Below are positions 1 through 10,175 of a stretch of DNA of 64,000 bases, in pieces (the first letter of the stretch is position 1; every line of letters starts with the position of its first letter). The translations under genes were made by a program, and so were the position numbers. This DNA comes from CALEUX01 sp964608615 (lineage in GTDB: Bacteria > Bacteroidota > Bacteroidia > Bacteroidales > Marinilabiliaceae): assembly GCA_964608615.1 (NCBI GenBank), contig CAZSQG010000007.1:1-64000 (forward strand). Direction: 5' to 3'. The notes beneath the pieces were generated by a model, which ran no database searches, was not told the DNA's origin, and saw only the letters and a program-made list of their open reading frames with translations.

Positions 1-1
1 G

Positions 2-1048
2 AAAAGGGTGGTTATTGGCGGAAGTCATGGTAAAACTACGGTTACATCCATGATCATGCATGTGTTAAAGCATCAAGGAGTAGATTTTGACTATATGGTA
101 GGTGCACAACTCGAGGGATTTGATACTATGGTTCACCTTTCACCAAAATCAAAAATAGCAGTATTTGAAGGTGATGAATATCTTTCATCGCCTATTGATT
201 CAAGGCCTAAGTTTTTGTGGTACAAGCCGCATATTGCGTTGTTAACTGGTATTGCCTGGGATCATATTAATGTGTTCCCAACAATTGAATGTTACAATCA
301 GCAGTTTTCTGATTTTATAGGTACTATTGATCCAAATGGATTTCTTACATATTATGATGGTGACTCCGATCTGGGAAAAGTAGTAACTCAAGCAAATGCT
401 GAATGCGTCACTTTACCATACCACGCTTTAGAAGCTGTTGTTAAAGATGATTTAACAATGATTCAACACAAAGGAAAAGAATATCCCGTTTCAATTTTTG
501 GCAGTCATAATCTTCAAAATATGGCAGGAGCTATGCTGGTATGCAAAGAATTAGGTGTTGAACCCGAAGCCTTCCTTATTGCCATGAAATCGTTTCAGGG
601 AGCAACACGCCGACTTCAGGTTTTAGGAAAGAATGATCATTCAGCTGTGTTTTACGATTTTGCTCATGCCCCATCAAAAGTAAAAGCAACCATGCAAGCT
701 GTCGGAGAGCGTTATCCCGAACGACAGCTTACGGCTTGTTTTGAACTACACACATTTAGCAGTTTGAACAAAAATTTCCTTCCCCATTATCGCGATACTA
801 TGTCTTTGGCAGATAAAGCGATAGTGTTTTTTGATCCTCATGTAGTAGCTCATAAGAAGTTACCTGAAATAACCATAAATGAAGTTGCCAAAGCTTTCAA
901 CCTTTCTGATGATTCTGTATTTACAGATGCCGATGAATTAAAAAAAGAACTGGAAAAGATCAAACTACATAATGGCAACCTTTTAATAATGACATCGGGT
1001 AATTTTGCAGGTATAAATCTTAAGGAGTTGACAGAAAAAGTTTTGTGA
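2..1048 (+). CDS. mpl: Mpl-like Mur ligase (murein tripeptide ligase), 5'-truncated
   Basis: This is the C-terminal ~349 residues of a Mur-family ATP-dependent ligase; the reading frame is open to the window edge, so the GTG at 8 is an internal valine, not a start. The ATP-binding loop GSHGKTT lies at the very beginning, followed by FEGDEYLSSPIDSRPKF and WDHINVFP, which match the Mpl subgroup (UDP-N-acetylmuramate:tripeptide ligase, cell-wall peptide recycling) better than MurC. About 100 residues, including the UDP-MurNAc-binding N-terminal domain, lie outside the window. The assignment to Mpl rather than another Mur ligase is by family resemblance; the ligase fold itself is secure. Confidence 0.85.
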   Translation, partial: KRVVIGGSHGKTTVTSMIMHVLKHQGVDFDYMVGAQLEGFDTMVHLSPKSKIAVFEGDEYLSSPIDSRPKFLWYKPHIALLTGIAWDHINVFPTIECYNQQFSDFIGTIDPNGFLTYYDGDSDLGKVVTQANAECVTLPYHALEAVVKDDLTMIQHKGKEYPVSIFGSHNLQNMAGAMLVCKELGVEPEAFLIAMKSFQGATRRLQVLGKNDHSAVFYDFAHAPSKVKATMQAVGERYPERQLTACFELHTFSSLNKNFLPHYRDTMSLADKAIVFFDPHVVAHKKLPEITINEVAKAFNLSDDSVFTDADELKKELEKIKLHNGNLLIMTSGNFAGINLKELTEKVL

Positions 1049-1173
1049 AAAAATTTGTCAACCTATCTGAGTAATAACTTCCTCGGGGCAGATTACTACT
1101 TTGCACAGTGATAGCATTGATATAGAAAAGAGGTTTTGTTTAGGGGACTAGCCGCGACATCTTCGTAAAATTG

Positions 1174-1217
1174 AATAAGAAAGCCGAATGGTAGGGGCGT
1201 TGCTCTGTAGGCTTATT
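1174..1217 (+). other. Possible structured RNA element in the mpl-sigma intergenic region
   Basis: The 446-bp space 1049-1494 has no convincing gene. Inside it the sequence is locally more G+C-rich than its flanks and can fold: AATAAG (1174-1179), an AAA bulge, GCC (1183-1185) pair with GGCTTATT (1210-1217), enclosing a small GGGGC/GCTCT stem with a GTT loop (194-206 of that kilobase, i.e. 1194-1206). I do not recognise a known RNA family. It could be a small RNA, a 5' leader, or chance. A TAAATTTG -7-like motif at 1382-1389 precedes the sigma gene but has no TTG at the right distance. Confidence 0.25.
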
Positions 1218-1494
1218 AGGAAACATTTTCTTAATAGTATGTAATCCGTGTGGTTAAAACAAATTATCAGCTTTTGCCATATACTTGTTAATCATATAAA
1301 AAAGCACAAAGAATAAGGAAAAATAAGTGTTAAATTGAATTAATAATATTATTGTTGTAATAGGTTTTATTATCAAAACATTAAATTTGTCTTATCCATT
1401 TTAATGTTTTGTTGAAGTGAAATGGATCTAATGGAAATTAGGTCAAAAACTACACAACAACAAACTGTTGTCTTGTGATTTTAAATCATTTATA

Positions 1495-2052
1495 ATGACG
1501 ACTTCATATAACCTGAAAAAAATACGGGAAGGAGATAAGAAAGCTTTTCATGAAGTTTTTGAAGTTATGTATCCATCTCTGGTTTTTTTCGCACAGCGTT
1601 ATATTGATGATATACATATTGCAGAGGATGTTGTTCAGGAGAGTTTTATTGCGCTGTGGAAACAACGTGAAACCATAAATGAAAAACATAACCTCAAATC
1701 ATTATTATACACTTCAGTCAAGAACAGATGTTTGAATGCTTTACGTGACAAGAAACTTCGCCTGTCTCACTACGAGCATTTTAGTGGAGAATTAGTCGAA
1801 ACGGATGATTATTATGAAAATATTCTTATAGAAGAAGAGGTATGGTCATTATTATTGAAAACGTTAGAATGTGTCGGTGAACAAACAAAAAAGGTCTGCC
1901 TTATGTCAATCGACGGATTTAAGAACTCCGAGATCGCTGACCAACTAAATATTTCGATAAGGAGTGTAAAATATCATAAGTCGCTGGCACGTTCAGTTTT
2001 ATCTATTTCATTAAAGAATTCAGTCTATTTAGCGGCCCTCTTTATTAATTAG
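1495..2052 (+). CDS. ECF-type RNA polymerase sigma factor (SusC/FecR-associated)
   Basis: A 185-residue sigma-70 of the extracytoplasmic-function class. Region 2 is visible around AEDVVQESFIALWKQRE and region 4 as a helix-turn-helix near the C-terminus (NSEIADQLNISIRSVKYH). A TTG nine codons upstream (1468) keeps the frame open, but the ATG at 1495 gives the usual start just ahead of the conserved region. It stands about 560 bp before a fecR gene and a susC with an STN domain, the standard arrangement in which FecR holds the sigma factor until the outer-membrane transporter binds ligand. It probably drives transcription of the downstream SusCD locus; that target is inferred from position. Confidence 0.88.
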   Translation: MTTSYNLKKIREGDKKAFHEVFEVMYPSLVFFAQRYIDDIHIAEDVVQESFIALWKQRETINEKHNLKSLLYTSVKNRCLNALRDKKLRLSHYEHFSGELVETDDYYENILIEEEVWSLLLKTLECVGEQTKKVCLMSIDGFKNSEIADQLNISIRSVKYHKSLARSVLSISLKNSVYLAALFIN

Positions 2053-2610
2053 TTCATCCCGTTTTCACCTATTGGATTTTTAGTTTGTGGGATGCAAATT
2101 TGTTTCTCATTACAACGTACTTGAAAAATGGAGTCTCGCCTCATTGATGGTAGGTTTTACCGTATCCTACGTGTAACTATTCAGGCGAGCTTGATGATAT
2201 TCATATACATGATAAAATATCAACAGCAAAGGATGCAAAGGATTTTATTTGAAAAGATTGCAAAAAATTAGTAATTAATTCTTTGTTTTTTTGCAGTTTC
2301 CTCTGAATGTTTTGTGTAAGTTTCATCGCATTACTGCACATTGTGTTATGACTTTTTTTGTTCTGTAATAATTACTCCATCATTAAGTTTATGATTCCCG
2401 TTACCAGATTATCACCCAATGGTCCTCATTTAATACTCATTTGTCAAAAAAAACAAAAAAATCATAACATTTTTTCATTTTTATTGTACCTTTTTTTTTC
2501 TGTCGTGTATTATAATAAAACAGGATTCCTGCTGTTATTATATGGCTTTTCTAAAATATTAGTAAATTATTTAGGGGGTGATCAATTTTAATTCAGTTAT
2601 ATTTTATTAA
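2053..2610. other. Intergenic region between sigma factor and fecR
   Basis: About 560 bp without a credible gene. A hydrophobic 77-codon frame at 2358-2591 is very AT-rich, has no recognisable domain and is best read as non-coding. The region contains a nested inverted repeat (listed separately at 2135-2189) and should carry the fecR promoter, but no clean TTG-N19-21-TAnnTTTG pair was found. Confidence 0.5.
2135..2189. repeat. Nested inverted repeats downstream of the sigma gene
   Basis: Outer arms CTCGCCT (2135-2141) and AGGCGAG (2183-2189) are perfectly complementary and enclose a second pair, GTAGG (2150-2154) and CCTAC (2166-2170). There is no U-tract, so it is not an obvious intrinsic terminator. 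It could be a structured mRNA 3' end or a regulator site between ecf and fecR. Confidence 0.4.
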
Positions 2611-3849
2611 ATGGGTGAAAAAATAGAGAGGGGGCTAAAAGTTTCAGAAATTATTTCCAGAAAAATAAATGGGAATATTACCACTGAAGAAGAAGCTTTT
2701 TTACAGGAGTGGATTAATGAATCACCTGGTAATTTGAACATCTACAACTCTTTTTTTGATAAAAAAGAGCTTGTGAGGCGACAAAAAGAATTAAATAAGA
2801 TAGACATTAATAAGGCCTGGAATACGGTTATTAGGAATATAAATTCTCAATCGAACAAAAAAAGGATAAGAATATTACAATCTATTTCAAAATACGCAGC
2901 AATAATAATTTTAGCCATCTCAATATCATTAGGAATAATTCTTATATCGAATAATATAAAACCCGATACGGAGAAGCGTTTTGTTAACAGAACAGATTCA
3001 ATTATGCCGGGAAGCAGTCAGGCTTTTTTACATGTATCAGATGGAAATGTTATTGCCTTGGATGAAAAAGACACCCTGATTATTGAAAACGGAATACGAA
3101 TACAAAATTCACAAAAGAGACTCTCTTTTGCTTCTGAGGGCATAAAGGATAATCCGAAGAAAGAGAAAAAAGTCATTAATTATCGTTTAGAAACCCCTGT
3201 TGGCGGTGAATATCAGGTTGTTTTGTCTGATGGTTCGCGAGTATGGTTAAATGCAGTATCTGAATTATCGTATCCATCTGATTTTATTGGAGATAAGCGT
3301 GTAGTTAAATTAAAAGGAGAGGCTTATTTTGAGATACAACCTAATGAAAAGAAAGCATTTATTGTAATTACAAATAAAATGGATGTTAAAGTTACAGGTA
3401 CAACATTTAATGTCTCTGCTTATGAGGATGATAATGACACACATACCACTTTGGTGGAAGGAACAGTAGATGTTAATGTTAAGAGGGAAAATGGGAACAT
3501 TCAGGAATATAGGATGAATCCCGGAATGCAGGTGCTAGTTGATGAAAAGAACCCATTAGGAGAATGTAATTATGTTGATGTATCAAAATATACTGCCTGG
3601 AGAAATGGCGTTTTCATCTTTGAAGATGATCCACTTGACGAGATATTGAAGAAAATTTCACGTTGGTATAATGTTGATTTTGTTTTTAATGATCCTGGTT
3701 TAAAGGATATATCATTTACTGCCGATATTAAACGTTTTGAATCATTTTCAACGTTATTGGATTTAATATCACTTGGATCAGATGTTCGGTTCGATGTATT
3801 TGATGACAAAACAATATATGTAACAAACTCAAAAAATAAAAAACGGTAA
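2611..3849 (+). CDS. FecR family anti-sigma factor
   Basis: A 412-residue inner-membrane anti-sigma regulator. The N-terminal ~93 residues are cytoplasmic and would bind the ECF sigma factor. One membrane helix spans roughly residues 94-114, followed by a periplasmic FecR domain starting near YRLETPVGGEYQVVLSDGSRVWLN (about 192) with the typical RVVKLKGEAYFEI segment, and a C-terminal DUF4974 domain (about 340-406) expected to contact the STN domain of SusC. Order sigma, FecR, STN-SusC is the classical trans-envelope signalling chain. It starts 31 bp before susC ends its spacing, so the two could share a transcript. Confidence 0.92.
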   Translation: MGEKIERGLKVSEIISRKINGNITTEEEAFLQEWINESPGNLNIYNSFFDKKELVRRQKELNKIDINKAWNTVIRNINSQSNKKRIRILQSISKYAAIIILAISISLGIILISNNIKPDTEKRFVNRTDSIMPGSSQAFLHVSDGNVIALDEKDTLIIENGIRIQNSQKRLSFASEGIKDNPKKEKKVINYRLETPVGGEYQVVLSDGSRVWLNAVSELSYPSDFIGDKRVVKLKGEAYFEIQPNEKKAFIVITNKMDVKVTGTTFNVSAYEDDNDTHTTLVEGTVDVNVKRENGNIQEYRMNPGMQVLVDEKNPLGECNYVDVSKYTAWRNGVFIFEDDPLDEILKKISRWYNVDFVFNDPGLKDISFTADIKRFESFSTLLDLISLGSDVRFDVFDDKTIYVTNSKNKKR

Positions 3850-3879
3850 TTATTGTATTTCCTAACCTAATCTTAACTA

Positions 3880-6800
3880 ATGAATGACTTTATGATTTTT
3901 AGAAAGCAGAAAAAATTGCTAAAAAGACTGCTGCCATCATTTAAAGGATTGGCTACAGTGTCATTGTTCTTCGTGTTAAATATGCACATGATTGCATCCG
4001 GTCTATGTCAAACACGGATAAGCCTGAATCTTGAAAATGTATCTCTGGAGCAGGCAATCAGAAGTGTAAAAAAAACATGTGGGCACGGAATATTATACAA
4101 AACAGCGGATGTGCGAAATGTTAACAATGTTTCTGTACACGTAAATGACGCTCAAATTGATGAAGTAATGAGCCTTTTATTGTCTGATTCGGGTCTTGAT
4201 TACGCAATAAAAGATGATGTAATTGTGATAATGAAGAAAGCTGTTGAGGAAGAGATTCAACAANNNNNNNNNNTGTATCCGCAGGCAAGTTCAGCTCCAA
4301 GGGAGCGAGATTCAACAACAGGAAGAAACAGCAATTATGGTAATTGGTAAAGTTTTGGATGAAACCAACGTGCCCCTACCTGGTGTTTCTATTCAGGTTA
4401 AAGGAACTTCAATTGGAACAATTACTGATGTGGATGGAAACTATTCGATTAAAGTTCCGGGAAAATCGGCGGTACTTCTTTTTTCATTTATAGGAATGAA
4501 GTCAAAAGAAGTTCCTGTTGACGGGCGAGCACAAATATCTGTTTCAATGGAGTCCGAAGCTTCTATGTTAAATGAGGTTGTTGTTACCACGGGTATGACA
4601 AAAATGGATAAACGATTATTTACAGGAGCAACCGACCAGTTAAACTCTGAAGATGTAAAAATTGATGGTATGACCGAGATAAGCCGAGCTTTGGAAGGGC
4701 GTTCGGCAGGTGTATCGGTACAAAACGTCTCCGGAACATTTGGTACAGCACCAAAAATTCGTGTTCGTGGTGCTACATCAATATACGGAAGTTCAAAACC
4801 GTTATGGGTAGTTGATGGTATTGTAATGGAAGATGTAACTGAAGTTAATTCGGATGATCTCTCGTCGGGAGACGCCGTTACTCTTATTAGTTCTGCTATT
4901 GCAGGAATAAATGCCGAAGATATAGAAAGCTTCCAGATTCTTAAAGATGGATCTGCTACCTCTATTTATGGAGCCCGTGCAATGGCCGGAGTTATTGTTG
5001 TGACTACAAAAAAGGGGAAAGTTGGAACAAGCCGTATTAGCTATACAGGCGAATACACAATGCGTTTAAAACCAAGCTACTCTAATTTTAATATTATGAA
5101 TTCTCAGGAGCAAATGGGTATTTATAAAGAGATGCAGGAAAAAGGATGGTTAAACTTCGCGGACGTTTTTAGGGCCTCAAATAGTGGTGTTTATGGTAAG
5201 ATGTACCAGTTAATTAATGATTATGACCCGATTACAGGAACGTTCGGATTATTAAACACTCCTGAAGCTAAAAACCAATATTTACAAGATGCTGAGATGA
5301 GAAACACCGACTGGTTTGATGAATTATTTAATTCAAACGTAATGTCGAATCACTCAGTAAGCATATCTTCAGGTACTGAGAAATCATCTTCATATGCATC
5401 TGTTAGTGTTCTTAGCGATCCGGGATGGTCAAAGCAGAGTTCTGTAAACAGATACACTGCCAACTTAAATACTACCTACAATATTTCTAAGAAGCTATCA
5501 GTAAACCTTATTTCCGGGGCATCTTACCGTAAGCAAAAATCGCCGGGTACTCTTAGTCAAAATATGGATGTGGTTTCAGGTGAGGTTAAACGCGATTTTG
5601 ATATCAATCCATATAGCTTCGCGCTAAACTCTTCAAGGGCATTGGATGCCAGTGAATTTTACACACGTAATTATTCTGACTTTAACATTATTAATGAATT
5701 AAACAGTAATTACATAGAGTTAAATGTTGTTGATCTTAAGTTTCAGGGTGAAATGAAATGGACTGTTCTTCAAGGTTTGGAGTTAAGTGCCCTGGGTTCA
5801 GTAAAATATCAGACAACATCACAGGAACATAAAATTACTGATCAATCGAATCAGGCTTTGGCATACAGAGCTATGCCCGATGCTACAGTTCGGGATAACA
5901 ATCCTTTCCTGTACACCGATCCTGATGTTGACTACTCATTGCCAATAAGTGTTTTGCCTGAGGGTGGAATATATCAACGTACCGATTATAGAATGTTGGG
6001 TTACGATTTTCGTACTACAGCTTCCTGGAACCACGTATTTAATGATGTTCATATTACCAACTTCTTTGGTGGTATGGAAACCAGCTCCAATGACCGCGGA
6101 AAAACATGGTTTAATGGATGGGGGATGCAATATTCTCTTGGTGAAATTCCTTATTATGGATATCAATTTTTCAAGAAAAGCATCGAGGATGGTTCAAATT
6201 ATTATTCAATCACAAACTCGCGTTCCCGTAATGCAGCTTTCTTTGCTACTGGTACATATTCATACAACAGAAGATATATTGTTAATGGTACATTCAGGTA
6301 TGAAGGGACAAACAAGCTTGGTAAATCCAAATCGGCACGCTGGTTACCAACATGGAATATTTCCGGGGCCTGGAACATGCACGAAGAGGCTTTCTTTGAA
6401 AATTTGAAACCCGCTCTTTCACATTTCACATTGAAAACTTCTTACAGCTTAACTGCCGACAGGGGTCCTTCGAGTGTAACAAACTCTTTAGCTGTTATCA
6501 ACAGTTATTCTCCATACAGGCCCTTTACCAATATTCAGGAAAGTGGACTTGAAATTACTGATCTTGAAAACAGCGAACTAACCTACGAGAAGAAACATGA
6601 ATTAAATATCGGTGTCGACATGGGATTCCTTGATAACCGTGTAAACCTGAGTGCCGACTGGTATAAAAGAAACAATTTTGACCTTATTGGCCCGGTTATT
6701 ACACAAGGGGTTGGCGGGCAAGTAAATAAATTAGCCAACACTGCTGATATGGAATCTCATGGTGTTGAGTTTACTCTGTCGACCAAAAATGTTGAAAGGA

Positions 6801-7591
6801 ATAACTTCGGCTGGAATTCAGATATTATATTCTCATATAATAAGAATGAAGTTACTAAACTTGAATCAAATTCGAGGGTTATTGACCTGATTACCGGCTC
6901 AGGCTTTGCACGAGAGGGCTATCCAGTTCGCGGATTATTCTCAATTCCATTTAAGGGATTAGATGAAAATGGAATCCCTACATTTTTAGATCAGGACGGT
7001 AATATTACAAGTACAGGAATATATTTTCAGGAACGGGATAATCTAGACTTTCTTAAATATGAAGGACCTTCCGATCCAACTATTACCGGTAGTTTTGGAA
7101 ATATGTTCAAGTATAAAAATCTGAAGTTGAATATTTTCATCACTTATTCATTCGGTAATAAGGTAAGACTCGACCCGGTTTTCAAGAGTTCTTATTCTGA
7201 TCTTTCGTCTATGCCTAAAGAGTTTCAAAATCGTTGGATCTTGCCCGGCGACGAAGGGAAAACTGATATACCTAGAATAATTAACAAACTTCAATACGAA
7301 ACCGATAATGAACTGAAATACGCCTATAATGCTTATAACTATTCAGATGTTCGTGTTGCTGATGGAGGCTTTGTCAGAATGAAAGAGATATCGTTAACCT
7401 ATGATTTTCCCAAAAGGTTAATTGAAGCTTTAAACGTTAGTAATTTGTCGTTGAAGTTACAGGGTACAAATCTGTTTCTGTTATATGCTGATTCTAAACT
7501 AAATGGACAGGATCCGGAATTTTTCCGTTCAGGAGGTGTTTCAGCTCCTGTGCCTAAGCAGTTTACATTTACTCTGAGATTAGGGATATAA
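3880..7591 (+). CDS. SusC/RagA-type TonB-dependent outer-membrane transporter with STN domain (gap inside)
   Basis: A signal peptide (hydrophobic stretch ending near ASGLCQ) is followed by an STN domain (about residues 45-125), a carboxypeptidase-regulatory-like domain (GKVLDETNVPLPGVSIQVKG), a plug domain (PKIRVRGATSIYG, PLWVVDGIV) and a long beta-barrel ending FTFTLRLGI. A 10-N gap at 4264-4273 puts the two halves in different frames. However GAGATTCAACAA occurs just before the gap and again at 4307-4318; merging the copies removes 55 nt and restores one frame of about 1,218 residues. The gene is therefore most likely intact. It imports a large substrate with SusD and signals to FecR. Confidence 0.92.
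4264..4273. other. Assembly gap (10 N) inside susC
   Basis: Ten N at 4264-4273. The 12-nt sequence GAGATTCAACAA flanks it at 4252-4263 and 4307-4318, so the interval including 4274-4306 is probably a scaffolding or contig-end artefact, or an unresolved variant. Confidence 0.95.
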
Positions 7592-7731
7592 TTTTTTCCC
7601 TTAATCACAGCGCAAAGACTAATAACAAACAAGTTTTAAAACATGAAACGAGCATGTTAATTGCAAACACATACGCGGATAAAAATTCACATGCGAGTTC
7701 CATTAGGGTTTAACATAAAAATTATTTTCGG

Positions 7732-9279
7732 ATGAAGAATAAATATATATCAGTTTCGCTAATTATTGCAGCATTGTTTTTTGGAACTGGTTGCGATGAT
7801 TTCCTTGACGAAACACCGGATAATCGTACCACGATTGATTCGAAGGAAAAAATTACCAAACTATTGGTTTCTGCTTATCCAACTTCAACCTATTGTTATC
7901 TTGCTGAATTATCATCAGATAATACTGATAACAACGGAAGTACCTGGAGCCCCTTTAACAGGTTACAAACACAAACGTTTGCATGGGACGATATTACTGA
8001 AGTAGATACCGATAGTCCACAGAGTCTTTGGGATGGCTGTTATTTAGCTATTGCATCAGCAAACCTGGCTTTGGAGGCTATTGAGGAATTAGGTGACCCC
8101 GAAAATCTTAGCTCACAAAAAGGAGAAGCTTTATTGTGTCGTGCATATAGTCATTTTGTCCTTGTAAATATCTTTGGCAAGCATTATAATGCATTAACAA
8201 GTAAAACCGACTTGGGTGTTCCGTATATTGAAGCTCCTGAAACTACTGTTTCTCCTAAATATAAAAGATTAACGGTTGCTGAAGTTTATGAAAAAATTAA
8301 TACAGATATTGAAACTGCGCTTCCTTTAATAAATGATGATATTTATTCAGTTCCTAAATATCATTTTAATAAAAAGGCTGCATACGCCTTTGCTACCCGT
8401 TTTAATCTTTATTATTGCAACTATGATAATGTAATAGCTTATTCTGCAAAGGTGCTTGGGTCTAATCCTTCTTCGGTGCTACGTGATTGGGAATATGCCG
8501 GATCATTATCGGCTAACGATAATTATCAGGGCGACGAATTTATTAGTAAAGATAACAGGGCAACATTAATGTTGATTTCTACATATTCTTTATGGGGACG
8601 GATAAGCGGGCCATATTCAGCAGGGGCGAAGTATTGTCATAATAAAACTATATCATCACACGAAACAACAGGCTCAACAGGAACTTGGGGTTCATATTCT
8701 TCGTTTTACTGTAAATATGCAAGCTATTCAGGTATTCCAAAAGTGATTATCAGAAAAATGAATGAATATTTTGAATATACTGATGTTGTTAATGGAATTG
8801 GATTTACACATATTATTCATCCTGTATTTACTACTGATGAAACCTTGTTGTGTAGGGCTGAAGCTTATGTTCATAAAAAAGATTATGAAAACGCGACAAA
8901 CGATCTGGCCACTTTTCAGGATGCATTTACTTCGGCTGCAACTTTAACCCGCGAGAGTGTTAACAGCTTTTATTCCGGAATTAGTTATTACACACCGGAA
9001 TTACCTACAGTAAAAAAGAAACTTAACCCCGATTTTACCGTGGAAGAAGGAGAACAGGAAAACTTTATTCAGTGTATTTTGCACATGCGTCGCATATTAA
9101 CCATACACGAAGGATTACGTTGGTTTGATATTAAACGGTATGGCATTGAGATATTCCGTCGTACTGTTGAAAACAACACTATTACTGTAACTGATGAACT
9201 AACAGTTAACGATCCCCGTAGGGCAATACAGTTACCTCAAGATGTAATCACTGCCGGAATGACAGCCAATCCAAGATAA
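7732..9279 (+). CDS. SusD/RagB family substrate-binding lipoprotein
   Basis: A 515-residue outer-membrane lipoprotein with a type II signal peptide and lipobox FGTGC (Cys21), followed by DDFLDETPDNRTTI, the usual SusD opening. Tetratricopeptide-like helices surround the binding surface; LCRAYSHFVLVNIFG and LLCRAEAYVHKKDYENA are typical SusD segments, as is the C-terminal HEGLRWFDIKRYG. It forms the lid of the SusC barrel and captures substrate at the cell surface. It begins 140 bp after susC and is followed within 20 bp by the metallopeptidase gene, so these are probably one operon. Confidence 0.95.
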   Translation: MKNKYISVSLIIAALFFGTGCDDFLDETPDNRTTIDSKEKITKLLVSAYPTSTYCYLAELSSDNTDNNGSTWSPFNRLQTQTFAWDDITEVDTDSPQSLWDGCYLAIASANLALEAIEELGDPENLSSQKGEALLCRAYSHFVLVNIFGKHYNALTSKTDLGVPYIEAPETTVSPKYKRLTVAEVYEKINTDIETALPLINDDIYSVPKYHFNKKAAYAFATRFNLYYCNYDNVIAYSAKVLGSNPSSVLRDWEYAGSLSANDNYQGDEFISKDNRATLMLISTYSLWGRISGPYSAGAKYCHNKTISSHETTGSTGTWGSYSSFYCKYASYSGIPKVIIRKMNEYFEYTDVVNGIGFTHIIHPVFTTDETLLCRAEAYVHKKDYENATNDLATFQDAFTSAATLTRESVNSFYSGISYYTPELPTVKKKLNPDFTVEEGEQENFIQCILHMRRILTIHEGLRWFDIKRYGIEIFRRTVENNTITVTDELTVNDPRRAIQLPQDVITAGMTANPR

Positions 9280-9298
9280 TGAATTTAAAATAAGCGAT

Positions 9299-10165
9299 AT
9301 GAGAACAATAGGAATATATATAATTGCAATTCTGTTGACCGGATCTATTTGGTCGTGCAGGGAAGATGATATAACCGGCGACAGCATATTTGATACTTCT
9401 GAAATTGAACGTAATGAGTTTGAAAAATGGTTGCTTAAAAACTATACATGGCCATATAATATTGATTTCAAATACAGACTTGAAAATATTGAGTCGGATA
9501 TGGATTATACTCTTGTTCCGGCCGATATTGATAAATCGGTTCAATTAGCCAAACTTGTTAAATATTGCTGGCTTGAGGCTTATGATCAAGTTGCCGGCAT
9601 AGATTTTACCAGAGCCTATGTGCCAAAAATAATTCATTTGGTTGGCTCTGCAGCATATAACGACGATAACACAATGGTTCTGGGTACTGCAGAAGGTGGC
9701 CTGAAAATTACTCTATATTATGTGAACTCAATGATGGTTGATGCTAACTTTTTAAATCGTTATTATTTTAAAACAATGCACCACGAGTTTGCTCACATCC
9801 TTCACCAAACAAAAAATTACTCAACTGAATTTGAACAGATTTCAGTAGGGAAATATATTGGTGACGACTGGTCGTATAATTCAAATACCGAAGCACGCCA
9901 GGCCGGCTTTGTTTCGCCTTATGCACAAAGCGAACCAAATGAGGATTTTGTGGAAATCATTTCAATTTATGTTACAAATTCACCCGAATACTGGGATGCG
10001 CTACTTGTTGATGCCGGAGTAGAAGGCGCCGCAATTATTAATGAGAAATTTGAAATAGTTCGTGCCTATCTCGAGGAATCATGGGAGATTGACATAAATG
10101 AATTGCGTAGTGTTGTTCAAAGGCGTTGTGGTGATTTAGATAAACTGGATTTGGAAAGTCTATAA
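9299..10165 (+). CDS. SusCD-associated zinc metallopeptidase lipoprotein (HExxH, Mx1-like)
   Basis: A 288-residue lipoprotein (lipobox ending in Cys20) with the zinc motif HEFAH at residues 162-166 inside HHEFAHILHQ. A downstream acidic cluster, EPNEDFVEI (about 212-220), could give the third zinc ligand. It matches the family known as substrate import-associated zinc metallohydrolase lipoproteins, found beside SusC/SusD pairs. The gene lies 20 bp after susD and 11 bp before the next lipoprotein gene. It probably trims a peptide or protein substrate at the surface before import; the substrate is unknown and catalysis is inferred from the motif. Confidence 0.85.
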   Translation: MRTIGIYIIAILLTGSIWSCREDDITGDSIFDTSEIERNEFEKWLLKNYTWPYNIDFKYRLENIESDMDYTLVPADIDKSVQLAKLVKYCWLEAYDQVAGIDFTRAYVPKIIHLVGSAAYNDDNTMVLGTAEGGLKITLYYVNSMMVDANFLNRYYFKTMHHEFAHILHQTKNYSTEFEQISVGKYIGDDWSYNSNTEARQAGFVSPYAQSEPNEDFVEIISIYVTNSPEYWDALLVDAGVEGAAIINEKFEIVRAYLEESWEIDINELRSVVQRRCGDLDKLDLESL

Positions 10166-10175
10166 AATATTCAAA

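Noticed and set aside
2358..2591. Open frame of 77 codons between sigma factor and fecR
   Set aside because: Very AT-rich, Phe/Leu/Tyr-rich composition without a domain or credible start; most likely non-coding.
5949..6407. 152-codon alternative frame inside susC
   Set aside because: It lies wholly within the conserved barrel of SusC in another frame; shadow of that gene.
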